From Methanohalobium evestigatum Z-7303 (GTDB lineage: Archaea > Halobacteriota > Methanosarcinia > Methanosarcinales > Methanosarcinaceae): 64,000 nucleotides of DNA. The DNA lies in the NCBI RefSeq assembly GCF_000196655.1, contig NC_014253.1:1381423-1445422 (forward strand), in the 5' to 3' direction. Below the pieces are notes generated by a model. It worked only from the letters and a program-made list of their open reading frames with translations, had not been told where the DNA came from and ran no database searches. This document shows, piece after piece, positions 48,157 through 58,063 of this stretch. Within the stretch, counting starts at the first letter, position 1; every line of letters starts with the position of its first letter. Position numbers and translations under genes: made by a program.

Positions 48157-49575
48157 TCAGGCACTCATTGTTGATGCAGCCTCTGCTTCTTTATAGGATT
48201 TATGCTGTGTGTAGTACCAGATTGGTATATATGCCGCCAATACACCTATTCCTATATAGGTCGAAGTCCATCCAACTTCAAGGCTGTTAAGATAAATCAA
48301 ACCTATAAGGAAAAGCGGTATATTGAGTATACCAAATATCAGTGCTACATATTTCCAGCCTGCTGGTGCTTTAAACGGTCTCTCAAGTTGTGACAATTCC
48401 GGGTCGGTTTTAGCCTTAACATAAGAGAACAAACTTATTCCATTTGCTACAGAATATCCGATTGCAGATGCAGCCAGTACAGCCGCTGGATTTTGCAAAC
48501 CTATAAGCACCAAATTAAACAGTGCAGTAAGAATCATTGCATTGATAGGTGTACCTGCTGAATTAACTTTACCAAGTATTGGTGGCAGATTGCCTTCTTT
48601 TGCCATTGAGTGCATTGCTCTTGAAGATCCAAGGAATGCTGTTTGGGTTATCAGAACCATTGCAAATATCAGTACAAATATTGCAATATATGAACCCACC
48701 TGACCAAAGGCTGCTTGGGAAACCGGTAGCAGTGGTGAGAACGGGACTTCAAGAAGTCTTTCTATACCCAGTGTACCGGTGACTGCTGTCTGTACAAGTA
48801 CAAATATAATCAGACATACAAATCCACAGACAAATACTGCTTTTGGAAGATCTGAATTAGGTTTGTTGTATTCAGGACCATATACAGCAGCAGTCTCCCA
48901 GGCACAAGCACTCCACTCTGCCATTGCAAAGATACCTAATAATATCAATATATGGTGCAAATCCCATGTCCAATCAGTCGGCAGCCATGAGCCTGTTATA
49001 TTTGCAAGCTGAAAATCACCAGTCGCAAACGGCGCAGCCGATATAATTACAAGAGGTGCCAGGGAAAGGATAGCCAGTATCATTCCAACCAGTGCACCAC
49101 TTGAAAGACCGCGTGAATTAATTAACAGTAGTGCACCGTACATTACTATTCCTGCTATAATTGACAGTACATACTGTGAAATACCTATATCAGGTAACAT
49201 CTGATGCAGATATGTACCGATAAGAATTGCCATAATTGCCATAACAGGGTTCCATGCAAACCAGTATCCCCATGCACTGAAACCTCCTATCAATTTACCT
49301 CTGTCGAATTTTCCTCCTTTTCCTGCAAAAACATTCTGTGCAAATCCAGGTAATCCAGAAGCTTTTGGAAACATTACTGCAAGTTCTCCATAGGCAAAGT
49401 TCTGGAAGAAACCCTGGATAACTGATAGAGCCCATACCATTATTGCAAAAGCCCATAGATAACCAGCAAAATAACCGATTGATGGAAGTACAAGCAGTGG
49501 AACACCAAGCGCTATTGCAAGTCCCTGTTTCCAATCAATGGCTCTTACTAATTCATGTTCTTCGTTTTCTGCCAT
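48157..49575 (-). CDS. mtbP: APC-family permease, probable dimethylamine permease
   Basis: The 472-residue protein has about 12 membrane helices and the amino acid-polyamine-organocation (APC) pattern: GLAIALGVPLLVLPSIGYFAGY, PKASGLPGFAQNVF and SAIGYSVANGISLFSY. It is encoded 90 bp downstream of mtbB on the same strand, and Methanosarcina mtb loci have a homologous permease. So it is likely to import dimethylamine or its ion. Substrate is inferred from the context. A terminator stem-loop follows. Confidence 0.82.
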   Translation of the reverse strand: MAENEEHELVRAIDWKQGLAIALGVPLLVLPSIGYFAGYLWAFAIMVWALSVIQGFFQNFAYGELAVMFPKASGLPGFAQNVFAGKGGKFDRGKLIGGFSAWGYWFAWNPVMAIMAILIGTYLHQMLPDIGISQYVLSIIAGIVMYGALLLINSRGLSSGALVGMILAILSLAPLVIISAAPFATGDFQLANITGSWLPTDWTWDLHHILILLGIFAMAEWSACAWETAAVYGPEYNKPNSDLPKAVFVCGFVCLIIFVLVQTAVTGTLGIERLLEVPFSPLLPVSQAAFGQVGSYIAIFVLIFAMVLITQTAFLGSSRAMHSMAKEGNLPPILGKVNSAGTPINAMILTALFNLVLIGLQNPAAVLAASAIGYSVANGISLFSYVKAKTDPELSQLERPFKAPAGWKYVALIFGILNIPLFLIGLIYLNSLEVGWTSTYIGIGVLAAYIPIWYYTQHKSYKEAEAASTMSA

Positions 49576-49666
49576 AAACTAATCACACTCCTTGTAACAA
49601 ACCCTTTAAACATAATAGATACAAATAATAATTAAACAATAAAATAATCTACAAAAGAGTTGCAGA

Positions 49667-51070
49667 TTATTTTACCTGATTTCTGAATTTCTCACATGAG
49701 TTGATCTTGATGTCGAGCAGTTCTTCGATATTCATCTTGGCAGAGATGCCTTTTGGAGCACCTTCTACAGATGTTAAAACACCGATACCGAGTTCTTCCC
49801 TCAGGTCTCTCATCACATACTCATCACTGAGATCCATTGGCTCGACACCCAGTTTCTTGGAGACGTAGTCCTTGGCTTCATTAATCCTCATGTTCTTGGA
49901 GAGTTGCATTCTTGCAACAAGGTCTCCACCTGCACGCATACCGGTCATACCGGATGCGGATACGTGTGCTATCGGCATACCCACCGGGTCGCCGACTCCT
50001 ACCTATATACCGTCTACTCCGGCTACCTCGACCATGGCTTTACTGCACCTGGTAACCGCATCAACAGGTGGTGTCTCGAACATTGGAATGCCACCGACAC
50101 CCATTCCCATGTTTACATGACAGGGAATCGGAGATTTATCAACTGCAGATTTTACAAAAGTAACAGCTCTTGCAAGGTTCCATGAGGTGCTGTGGCTGGT
50201 GCTGGTGTTACATACAGGACCAAACAGGTTCGCTCCTGCTTTCCCAAGTAAAGGTGCCTGTTCATGAGGCCAGAGACCCGCAAGAGTTGTCCCGTCGTAC
50301 TCGAACTCTCCATGCATTCCAAGTATTGATTCTGAAGCCATACCTGCTTCAATATACATATTCGGGAATCTCTTCCTCAGAGCTTCGATTGCATTTAGAG
50401 TCGCATAGAAATCCCCATCTCCTGCTGCCGCAATTGTATCAAAGTTTACACCGTCTGCAGCAGACTTGTAGAGTTTATCTACTGTCCAGACCATGTCATT
50501 AGTAAGCTCATCAGCAGCACCTTCTATCTCTTTTTTGGCTTCCTGGAGCTTGAATTCCCTCATCAAATCGGATGGGTTCTTGAACGGACCGTCCGGCTGA
50601 TAATAAAGACCCATGTTTGGCATTGCACCATACATCAGTGGAACGGTCATGTTCTGCTGGCAGACTTCCATGGTCTGGCATTCCTGTGAAACCACTGGTT
50701 TTACAGGTTTGAAACTGTAGTCGATGTGACCAAGTTCCATGGTATCGGTACCGAAAGCACGCTCGTGAGTCATGACACCGGTCAATCTGCTTGCAGGTAT
50801 TCCGGTACCGCTGTTACCCTGGTCACCATCAATTCTGAGTGTACCGATATCATGGGTCACTGGTACTTCGTTACCGGCATCGACACTAACCATCTTTTGG
50901 GGAGACATCAAGATGTCTGCGATTTTTTCTTTGTCATCATCACTGAGTGCTGGTATACCACCGAGTTCAGCAGCATCATTTGTACCTGCTTCTATATCTT
51001 CCATTATCCTGTCTTTGGAATGGTATTCTGTGGTAGAATCTCCCATTCTTATTCTGTATCCATTTGCCAT
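49667..51070 (-). CDS. mtbB: Dimethylamine:corrinoid methyltransferase MtbB with in-frame UAG (pyrrolysine)
   Basis: MtbB transfers a methyl group from dimethylamine to the cobalt of MtbC. Translation shows [20 protein letters not shown] at the start, [20 protein letters not shown] mid-protein (20 residues quoted), and a TAG codon at 50003-50005 (residue 356) between EVAGVDGI and [13 protein letters not shown]. Reading through gives 467 residues ending KFRNQVK, the family length, so the UAG encodes pyrrolysine. Upstream GGGGGATT precedes the ATG. An annotation pipeline would split it into 355- and 105-residue pieces. The pyl genes are not in this window. Confidence 0.97.
50003..50005 (-). other. 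In-frame UAG pyrrolysine codon of mtbB
   Basis: On the minus strand the codons are GGT ATA TAG GTA GGA, and the same frame stays open for 111 further codons that match MtbB. This is the conserved active-site position of the methylamine methyltransferase family. Confidence 0.97.
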
Positions 51071-51092
51071 TGTTTACAATCCCCCTATCAGT

Positions 51093-51746
51093 TTATTTGG
51101 ATGCACCGAGTTTTTCTTTGGTCTTGTTTACTGCTATACTTGCGTTTTCTGCATAAATATCGGCACCTATCTTGTCAGCCCATGCCTGGGTTGCTGGTGC
51201 TCCACCTACCATAACAACGGTATCGTCTCTCATTCCAGCTTCTTTGAGAAGCTCGATGATGTCCTTCTGACCTGGTAGTGTTGTGGTCATGAGTGCAGAG
51301 ATTCCGACTACATTGGCATTAACTTCTTTTATCTTGTCAATAAAGTCCTGTGCAGGTACATCCCTTCCGATGTCATAGACTTCAAATCCGGATGCCTGCA
51401 GCATTGTGGACACAATGGATTTGCCGATGTCGTGTACATCTCCTTCTACTGTACCATTGACAACTACACCAAGTGGTTTACCCCTTTGTTCTGTCGGCAT
51501 GTCTTCTTCGAGTGTTTTGACTGCGTCTGTCATGGCTTCAGCAGCCATCATCACATGCGGTAAGAACAGTTTACCTCTCTCAAACTTCATACCGACTTCG
51601 TTCATCCCGGCTGCAAGACCGTTTTCGATGATGTCTGATGCCTCGAGGTCGCCTCTTGCTTTGTTTACAGCTTCTGTTACGCTATCCTTTTTACAGGATA
51701 TTATAGCATCAGCTATTTCTTTTAATAGTGCTTCTCTATCTGCCAT
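51093..51746 (-). CDS. mtbC: Dimethylamine corrinoid protein MtbC
   Basis: MtbC carries the cobalamin-like cofactor that accepts the methyl group from MtbB. The 217-residue protein has a helical N-terminal cap and a Rossmann domain with the base-off B12 motif GDVHDIGKSIVSTM near residue 103, then VVGISALMTTT and MVGGAPATQAWAD. It lies 22 bp before mtbB, with GGGGGAG before its ATG. The MtbA/MtbB pairing suggests the dimethylamine type; by sequence alone MtmC and MttC are close relatives. Confidence 0.93.
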   Translation of the reverse strand: MADREALLKEIADAIISCKKDSVTEAVNKARGDLEASDIIENGLAAGMNEVGMKFERGKLFLPHVMMAAEAMTDAVKTLEEDMPTEQRGKPLGVVVNGTVEGDVHDIGKSIVSTMLQASGFEVYDIGRDVPAQDFIDKIKEVNANVVGISALMTTTLPGQKDIIELLKEAGMRDDTVVMVGGAPATQAWADKIGADIYAENASIAVNKTKEKLGASK

Positions 51747-51917
51747 TAATACTCCCCCTATTTGTTAATTAGGGATTTAAACTAAGTCAGGGTTGTGTAA
51801 TAACAGTTCTTCTAAACCCTAATCAAGTACTGTTAACACACTCCACACAAACCTAACAATAGAAAACATTATTAAGTATTATATTTAAGGTTTGTTTCTT
51901 TTAGAAACCTCAGAATG

Positions 51918-51927
51918 TTTATATAAA
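51918..51927 (-). promoter_or_regulatory. Candidate TATA box for mtbCB-permease
   Basis: TTTATATAAA is symmetric and 172 bp upstream of the mtbC start. A start about 25 bp downstream would give a leader near 150 nt; long leaders are known for methanogen methyltransferase operons. Motif only. Confidence 0.35.
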
Positions 51928-52064
51928 TTAAATAAAGAAAGTTGCTTCCTTCAAATCTAAAATTGAATTAAAAACCAATTATATTATAGTTTTCAATAAA
52001 AAATTATTATCCCCTTAATAAATGTTTACTTTTTATTTATTTGAAGTTGATTTCAAGGGTATAG

Positions 52065-52074
52065 TATATAAAAG
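52065..52074 (+). promoter_or_regulatory. Candidate TATA box for hdrA2-polyferredoxin
   Basis: TATATAAAAG is a strong archaeal-type TATA sequence about 105 bp before the hdrA2 start. It would place transcription start near 52098. Confidence 0.5.
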
Positions 52075-52179
52075 AGAAAATGGATATAGGATGTATCAAA
52101 GCTAATTATTTAACATATTGTTCTAACCTGCTTTTTTAATTAAAAGAATTATACTAAATCAATAACGGAGTACAAGGGC

Positions 52180-54549
52180 ATGAAAATTGGAATATATATA
52201 TGCCACTGTGGTTTAAATATTGCACATGTTATCAATATGGATACCCTGCAGGACAAAATAAAAAAAGAGTTTAAAGATATTGAAATTGTCAGGGATATAC
52301 AGTTCATGTGTTCTGATACAGGACAGGAAGCAATCATTGAAGATATAAAAGAGCATAATATAGACAGAGTACTTATAGCAGCATGTTCTCCCAAATTACA
52401 TGAAAAAACATTCCAGCAGGTAATTGAAAATGCAGGAGTAAATCCATATTTGCTGGAAATTGTAAATATCAGAGAACAATGTTCATGGGTGCATAAACAA
52501 CATCCAGAAATGGCAACCCAAAAAGCCTTTGACCTGATTAAAATGGGGGTTGCCAAACTGAAAAACCTTGAACCACTTGAAGTTAAAAAAGTGTCTATAA
52601 ATAGAAATGTCCTTGTTATCGGTGGTGGAGTAGCCGGGATAGAAGCAGCGCTTAATTTAGCCGATGCAGGTTATCATGTATACATGGTTGAAAAAGAACC
52701 CAGCATAGGCGGAAAGATGGCGCTTTTGAATGAAGTCTTCCCTACAAATGATTGTTCCATCTGTGTACTTGCCCCGAAAATGACAGAAGTATCCAATCAC
52801 CCAAACATAGAACTTTATACAAATTCAGAAATAACCGAAATAACAGGTTCAGTAGGAAATTTCACTGTAAAAGGATTAAAAAAACCCAGATATGTTTCTG
52901 AAGATAAATGCAAAGGCTGCATAGAAGAGTGTTCCAGTGTCTGTCCTGTTGAAATATCCAATCCATTTGATTATGGTATAGGAAAGATAAAAGCCATAAG
53001 TATGCCGTTCCCTCAGGCTGTCCCCCAGTGTGCATATATCAATGATGAGTACTGTGTGGGTTGTGGATTGTGCAGACAGGTATGCCCTGCTGATGCTGTA
53101 GATTATGAACAAAAAGAAGAAGAATTTTCCTTTGATGCTGGTGCGGTTATTGTTGCTACAGGATACAATGTATTTGATGCATCACGTAAAGAAGAATACG
53201 GCTACAGCAAATATCCTGATGTGATTACTAATATGGAACTGGAGCGTATGATAAATGCATCAGGTCCAACTCACGGAAAAGTAGTAGTTCCTTCCACCAA
53301 AGAAATTCCTCAGAAAGTGGCTTTTATACATTGTGTCGGTTCAAGAGATGAAACAGTAGGAAACCCCTATTGTTCAAAAGTATGCTGTATGTCAGCTATA
53401 AAAAATGCTCAATTGCTAAAAGAAAGATATCCAGAAATGGACATCAGACTCCACTATATAGACATAAGAGCATCAGGTGAAATGTATGAAGAATATTATA
53501 CAAACGCTCAATCAATGGGCATCCAGTTTGTAAGGGGCAAAGTCGCCGAAATACAAGAGGATAACAGCGGAAAGCCGGTTCTAAGGTATGAAGATACACT
53601 TGAAAACAAAATTTTTGAAGAGACCTATGACCTTGTAGTCCTTTCAGTTGGACTCGAAGCGAATAAAGATGAAAAAATTTCCAGCATGCTGAATTTGAGC
53701 ACACGCTCGGACGGATTTTATACCGTGTCCCATCCAAAAATGCGTCCTGTTGAATCCAATATCGATGGTGTATATATTGCAGGTTGTGCATCAGGACCAA
53801 AAGAAATACAGATATCAATTGCTCAGGGCAGTGCTGTAGCATCTAAAGCCATGCAGCTTTTGAGCAGGGGTGAACTTGAAACAGACCCGATGAGTGCTTT
53901 TGTAGATACTGATAAATGTACAGGATGCGGTATCTGCCAGGATGTATGCAAATTCGGCAAAATTAAACTGTATAACCATAAAGCTGAAGTTGATGAACTC
54001 TCCTGTCATGGATGCGGTTCATGCAGTGCTGCATGTCCAGAAGATGCCATATATATGCGAAACCAGACAGATGCACAGATACATTCCCAGATAGAAGCAG
54101 CTCTTGAAGTAAAAGATGAATTTCCTCTGATTGTAAGTTTTCTGTGTAACTGGTGTAGCTACGCCTGTGCAGACCTTGCCGGGACATCACGCATCCAGTA
54201 TCCTACAAATGTAAGGATTATCAGAGTTATGTGTGCAGGACGTGTAGACCCAGAATTCGTACTTACCGCTTTTGAAAAAGGTGCTGATGGTGTCATGGTC
54301 TCAGGATGCCGTCTCGGTGAATGCCATTATGTATATGGGAACTACAATGCAAAACAGAGAATGGACGTCCTAAAAGATGTGCTGGAAGAGATTGATATAA
54401 ACCCGAACCGTCTTAATGTTGAATGGATATCCGCATCTGAATGCAACAGATTTGCCGAATCCATTGAAAATTTTGTTGAGGAACTGGAAAAAATAGGTCC
54501 AATAGGTTCTGAAATCCTGGAGGCACCAAATGCAGAACACACCGGATGA
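52180..54549 (+). CDS. hdrA2: Heterodisulfide reductase subunit A fused to MvhD (HdrA2)
   Basis: HdrA2 is the flavin subunit of a cytosolic heterodisulfide reductase. The 789 residues show an N-terminal Cys-containing part (CHCGLNIAH), the FAD Rossmann motif VIGGGVAGIEAALNLADAG near residue 147, and four ferredoxin-type clusters: CKGCIEECSSVCP, CVGCGLCRQVCP, CTGCGICQDVCK and CHGCGSCSAACP. The last ~140 residues (FLCNWCSYACADLAG, VMCAGRVDP, GCRLGECHY) are an MvhD-like domain. This fusion is known in Methanosarcina. HdrB/HdrC are not in the window. The polyferredoxin gene overlaps its 3' end. Confidence 0.94.
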   Translation: MKIGIYICHCGLNIAHVINMDTLQDKIKKEFKDIEIVRDIQFMCSDTGQEAIIEDIKEHNIDRVLIAACSPKLHEKTFQQVIENAGVNPYLLEIVNIREQCSWVHKQHPEMATQKAFDLIKMGVAKLKNLEPLEVKKVSINRNVLVIGGGVAGIEAALNLADAGYHVYMVEKEPSIGGKMALLNEVFPTNDCSICVLAPKMTEVSNHPNIELYTNSEITEITGSVGNFTVKGLKKPRYVSEDKCKGCIEECSSVCPVEISNPFDYGIGKIKAISMPFPQAVPQCAYINDEYCVGCGLCRQVCPADAVDYEQKEEEFSFDAGAVIVATGYNVFDASRKEEYGYSKYPDVITNMELERMINASGPTHGKVVVPSTKEIPQKVAFIHCVGSRDETVGNPYCSKVCCMSAIKNAQLLKERYPEMDIRLHYIDIRASGEMYEEYYTNAQSMGIQFVRGKVAEIQEDNSGKPVLRYEDTLENKIFEETYDLVVLSVGLEANKDEKISSMLNLSTRSDGFYTVSHPKMRPVESNIDGVYIAGCASGPKEIQISIAQGSAVASKAMQLLSRGELETDPMSAFVDTDKCTGCGICQDVCKFGKIKLYNHKAEVDELSCHGCGSCSAACPEDAIYMRNQTDAQIHSQIEAALEVKDEFPLIVSFLCNWCSYACADLAGTSRIQYPTNVRIIRVMCAGRVDPEFVLTAFEKGADGVMVSGCRLGECHYVYGNYNAKQRMDVLKDVLEEIDINPNRLNVEWISASECNRFAESIENFVEELEKIGPIGSEILEAPNAEHTG

Positions 54550-55873
54550 AAACGAAAACTCCGATAAAAACACCATCAAAGTAACAAAGGACATGGATGT
54601 TCAGGGTTCACATTTTATCTACAAACAGTTTACTGAAAAATCCAGAAAAGAACTGGATTATGATTACAAACGCTGTACCGGCTGTGGTCTGTGTGTGAAA
54701 ATATGCCCTACTCAAGCACTTGAACTTGGACCCATGCATGAAATTGCTACAGGGATGGATGCACCACCGGTTACATTGGATATAGAAAAATGCACATTCT
54801 GTGGTATGTGTGCAAAATTCTGTCCTGTGAACGCATTCAAGATGGAAATCAGTGGAGAAGTTCCATCTGAAGATTCCTATCCTGAATTTGATTCCTATGT
54901 TAAAATCAATAACAACTGCCTCCCGTGCCTTCTCTGTGAATCATCATGTCCTGAAGACGCAATTGAGGTAAAACTTAACATACCTAAAAAAGAGGATATC
55001 ACACCGTTTGATGAGAATGCTGAAGGTGAAATTGAAATAGACACAGAAAAATGCAATCTTTGCGGTTTATGTTCGCATTTCTGTGATGCCTTTATAATGC
55101 TTGAAAAAGAACCAAGCCCTACTGACCCATCTCCCTTTGAACAGTTAATGGTAGATGAAGATGAATGCGATTACTGTATGCTTTGCCAGGACATATGTCC
55201 AGAAGATGCCATAAAAGTTAAAGGTAAAAAACCCTGCGAACCACCAGCCATAGAGGGGGAAGTGCATATAGATGAGGATAAATGCACTCGATGCGGCTGG
55301 TGCAGAGAAGTCTGCCCCTATGATGCAGTGGAAATCAAAAAACCGTTTGAAGGAGAGATTACACTAAAAGAGAATAATATAAAACGCTGTGATCCTCACG
55401 GCTGCCAGGCATGTTTTAATGTATGTCCAGCACATTTATGGTATGTTCCAGAAGACAAAAACATCGCGATAAAAGAGGATTACTGTATTTATTGTGGAGC
55501 ATGTGAAAATGCATGTCCTGAAAACGTTATGAGTGTTAAGAGAACTCAAGTACATCATACCAAAATTCCTGACGCTCCATGGGCTTCCCAATGGGAGGAT
55601 GCTATTGAATCAATGATAACGTCAAAAAGAAAACATCCGGATACATCCCGCACAGTTGAAGTTGAAAAAGAACCCTCAAAAGAGCATGAAGAAGTAGAAT
55701 TTCCAGAAATCGATGAATCACTGTTAAAAGCTGCGAGAGAGCGTATAAACTCCACAAAACCGGCACTTAAAAATATAAACGTTAGACGAAAATGGGAAAA
55801 AGAATCATCTGAAGAAACCAGAAAAGAATTTAGAGAGAAGTTTAAAAACAAAAAAGAAGGTAATAGCAAATAA
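54530..55873 (+). CDS. Polyferredoxin with eight [4Fe-4S] motifs
   Basis: The 447-residue protein has eight cysteine clusters in order: CTGCGLCVKICP, CTFCGMCAKFCP, CLPCLLCESSCP, CNLCGLCSHFC, CDYCMLCQDICP, CTRCGWCREVCP, a variant CDPHGCQACFNVC, and CIYCGACENACP. Acidic linkers and a charged C-terminal tail (Lys/Glu-rich, ~90 residues) complete it. Its ATG lies 20 bp inside the hdrA2 3' end, so translation is coupled. It probably passes electrons between HdrA2 and ferredoxin or another partner. The same pairing occurs in Methanosarcina. Confidence 0.9.
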   Translation: MQNTPDENENSDKNTIKVTKDMDVQGSHFIYKQFTEKSRKELDYDYKRCTGCGLCVKICPTQALELGPMHEIATGMDAPPVTLDIEKCTFCGMCAKFCPVNAFKMEISGEVPSEDSYPEFDSYVKINNNCLPCLLCESSCPEDAIEVKLNIPKKEDITPFDENAEGEIEIDTEKCNLCGLCSHFCDAFIMLEKEPSPTDPSPFEQLMVDEDECDYCMLCQDICPEDAIKVKGKKPCEPPAIEGEVHIDEDKCTRCGWCREVCPYDAVEIKKPFEGEITLKENNIKRCDPHGCQACFNVCPAHLWYVPEDKNIAIKEDYCIYCGACENACPENVMSVKRTQVHHTKIPDAPWASQWEDAIESMITSKRKHPDTSRTVEVEKEPSKEHEEVEFPEIDESLLKAARERINSTKPALKNINVRRKWEKESSEETRKEFREKFKNKKEGNSK

Positions 55874-55931
55874 CCTTTTATTACAGGCTGTGTTTTATTT
55901 AGCAGGAAAAATCAACGGTGTGATATAGTTC

Positions 55932-57836
55932 ATGAGTGAAAAATTCGACTACAAAAAGCTCGGGTTAAAATGCGGTCTTGAAATTCATCAGCAACTGGAC
56001 ACAAAAGAAAAATTATTCTGCAGATGTCCAACAAAACTAAGGGATACTGAAGAGTCGAATTTGGAATTTTTCAGATACATAAGACCGGCTGCAAGTGAAA
56101 TGGGAGAAACCGACTTGGCAGCGCTTGAACAATCCAAACTTAATAGAAAATACATTTACAAAGCCTATGATTCCACATGTCTGGTTGAATATGATGAAGA
56201 GCCGCCAAACGAGATTGATAAAGAAGCTCTCAATACTTCACTTACAATCACAAAACTTCTGAATATGCAGCCTGTTGACCAGATGCATGTCATGCGAAAG
56301 ATTGTAGTCGATGGTTCCAACACCACAGGATTCCAGAGAACAGCTTTCCTTGCAAGTGGAGGATATCTGGAAACCTCAAAAGGATATGTTGGAATGGAAA
56401 GCCTGTGTCTTGAAGAAGAATCCGCCCGTATAATTGAACAAAATACTGATTCAACAATCTATTCCCTTGATCGTCTGGGTATTCCGCTTGTTGAAATCGG
56501 AACTGCTCCAGATATACGTACACCCCAGCAGGCAAGGGAAACTGCACAGCTTATAGGCATGCTTTTAAGGTCAACAGGAAAGGTTAAAAGGGGATTGGGA
56601 ACAATCCGTCAGGATGTTAATATATCCATAGCAAAAGGGGCACGTATCGAAATAAAAGGAGTTCAATCACTTGAACAAATAGAATCCATTGTTGAAAATG
56701 AAGTTGAACGACAGATTAATTTAATAAAAATAAGGGATGAACTCCTGCAAAAAGGAGCCCATATTAACGAAAATATGTATGATGTGTCAGAGGTTTTTGC
56801 AGATACTCAATCCAAGATAATAAAAAAGGCTCTTAAAAAAGGAAAAGTAATTGCAGGAGTTTTACCGGGATTTGCAGGTTATATAGGAAAAGAAATCCAG
56901 CCCGGCAGACGTCTTGGTACTGAGTTTTCAGACCGTGCAAAAACATCCGGTGTAGGCGGAATTTTCCATACAGATGAACTTCCAAATTACGGCATAACAG
57001 AAGATGAAATTGAATCTCTTTGTGAATACGTAAATGCAGGAGATAATGATGCTGTAGTTCTTGTCTCTGACAATGAGAAACGCTCCTTTAGTGCAATGGA
57101 GAGCGTTATCCAGCGTGCTAAAGAAGCTCTTGAAGGTGTGCCGGAAGAAACTCGTAAAGCATTACCTGATGGAAATACCTCATACATGAGACCTCTCCCA
57201 GGTGCTGCACGCATGTATCCTGAAACCGACGTTCCTCAAGTCGAAATATCCAGAGAATACTTTGAATCCATTGAAATGCCCGAACTGTTAAGTGATAAGA
57301 TTAACCGCTTTAAACAGGAATTTGGATTGAATCAGGAACTTGCAGAAAAAGTTGTCCAGTCAAAGGATTTGCTTCTGTTTGAGGATATAATACGGACGTT
57401 TAAGGATAGTTCAAATATAAATGCCACGATGGTAGCAAGAACTCTAACCGGTACAGTACCCGAACTTAGAAGAGAAGGTGTAGAGGTTGACAGCATAACA
57501 GATGAACATTTTTTCCAGTTGTTTGAACTTGTTGAAGGTGGAAAAACTGCAAAAGAGGGAATTGAAGAAATACTGAAAAAACTTGCAGATAATCCCGAAT
57601 TGAGTGCTGAAAATGCTGCATCCGAACTTGGATTAACAGGTGTTGATACATCAGAAATTGAAAAATTTGTAGATGAAGTTATTGATAACAGAGAGGAGTT
57701 TGTACAGGAAAAAGGTTTAGATGCTGTTGGACCGCTTATGGGTGTAGTTATGGGTGAATTCCGTGGCAAAGCTGATGGAAAACAGGTAAGCAGCATATTA
57801 AAACAAAAAATCGAGGAATACCTCAGCCAACAATAA
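55932..57836 (+). CDS. gatE: Glutamyl-tRNA(Gln) amidotransferase subunit E
   Basis: GatE with GatD forms the archaeal amidotransferase that converts Glu-tRNA(Gln) to Gln-tRNA(Gln). The 634 residues show the GatB/E core [20 protein letters not shown] at the start (20 residues quoted), [13 protein letters not shown], a GatE-type AspRS-like insert and the YqeY-like C-terminal domain. The length is the expected one. GatD is not in this window. Confidence 0.95.
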   Translation: MSEKFDYKKLGLKCGLEIHQQLDTKEKLFCRCPTKLRDTEESNLEFFRYIRPAASEMGETDLAALEQSKLNRKYIYKAYDSTCLVEYDEEPPNEIDKEALNTSLTITKLLNMQPVDQMHVMRKIVVDGSNTTGFQRTAFLASGGYLETSKGYVGMESLCLEEESARIIEQNTDSTIYSLDRLGIPLVEIGTAPDIRTPQQARETAQLIGMLLRSTGKVKRGLGTIRQDVNISIAKGARIEIKGVQSLEQIESIVENEVERQINLIKIRDELLQKGAHINENMYDVSEVFADTQSKIIKKALKKGKVIAGVLPGFAGYIGKEIQPGRRLGTEFSDRAKTSGVGGIFHTDELPNYGITEDEIESLCEYVNAGDNDAVVLVSDNEKRSFSAMESVIQRAKEALEGVPEETRKALPDGNTSYMRPLPGAARMYPETDVPQVEISREYFESIEMPELLSDKINRFKQEFGLNQELAEKVVQSKDLLLFEDIIRTFKDSSNINATMVARTLTGTVPELRREGVEVDSITDEHFFQLFELVEGGKTAKEGIEEILKKLADNPELSAENAASELGLTGVDTSEIEKFVDEVIDNREEFVQEKGLDAVGPLMGVVMGEFRGKADGKQVSSILKQKIEEYLSQQ

Positions 57837-58000
57837 TTAATCGGTAAAAATATCAAAATTCCTTATAGGTTTTTTATTTTTCCTGTCCAGATGGCTTGTA
57901 ATTTTTAAAATTAATTAGTTTAAAACCCCATGTTTACTTCTGGTTCAGTGAATTTTGTCAAGTATTCAATCAAATATATATTGTATGAAATAATACGGGT

Positions 58001-58019
58001 CTGGAAAATATATTTCCAG
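58001..58019. promoter_or_regulatory. Palindrome upstream of carAB
   Basis: CTGGAAA and TTTCCAG pair around ATATA, 45 bp before the carA start, where a promoter or operator would be expected. There is no known regulator to assign. Confidence 0.3.
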
Positions 58020-58063
58020 CACAATACTTATAACCTATTCTTTACATTTAATGGCAGGTTCTA

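Larger units (their letters stand above)
51747..52179. other. 433-bp divergent intergenic region (mtbC / hdrA2)
   Basis: No ORF is supported. The region is AT-rich and must hold divergent promoters for the minus-strand mtb operon and the plus-strand hdrA2. A TATA-like TTTATATAAA (51918-51927) could serve mtbC with a long (~150 nt) leader, and TATATAAAAG (52065-52074) could serve hdrA2. Confidence 0.5.

Noticed and set aside
49667-49984. Separate 105-residue ORF after the mtbB stop
   Set aside because: It is in the same frame as the 355-residue part and matches the MtbB C-terminus; the UAG between them is a pyrrolysine codon, so this is one gene.
50170-51278. Several ORFs of 110-168 residues opposite mtbB and mtbC
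   Set aside because: They are antisense shadows of the methyltransferase genes with Cys/Ser-rich, low-quality translations.
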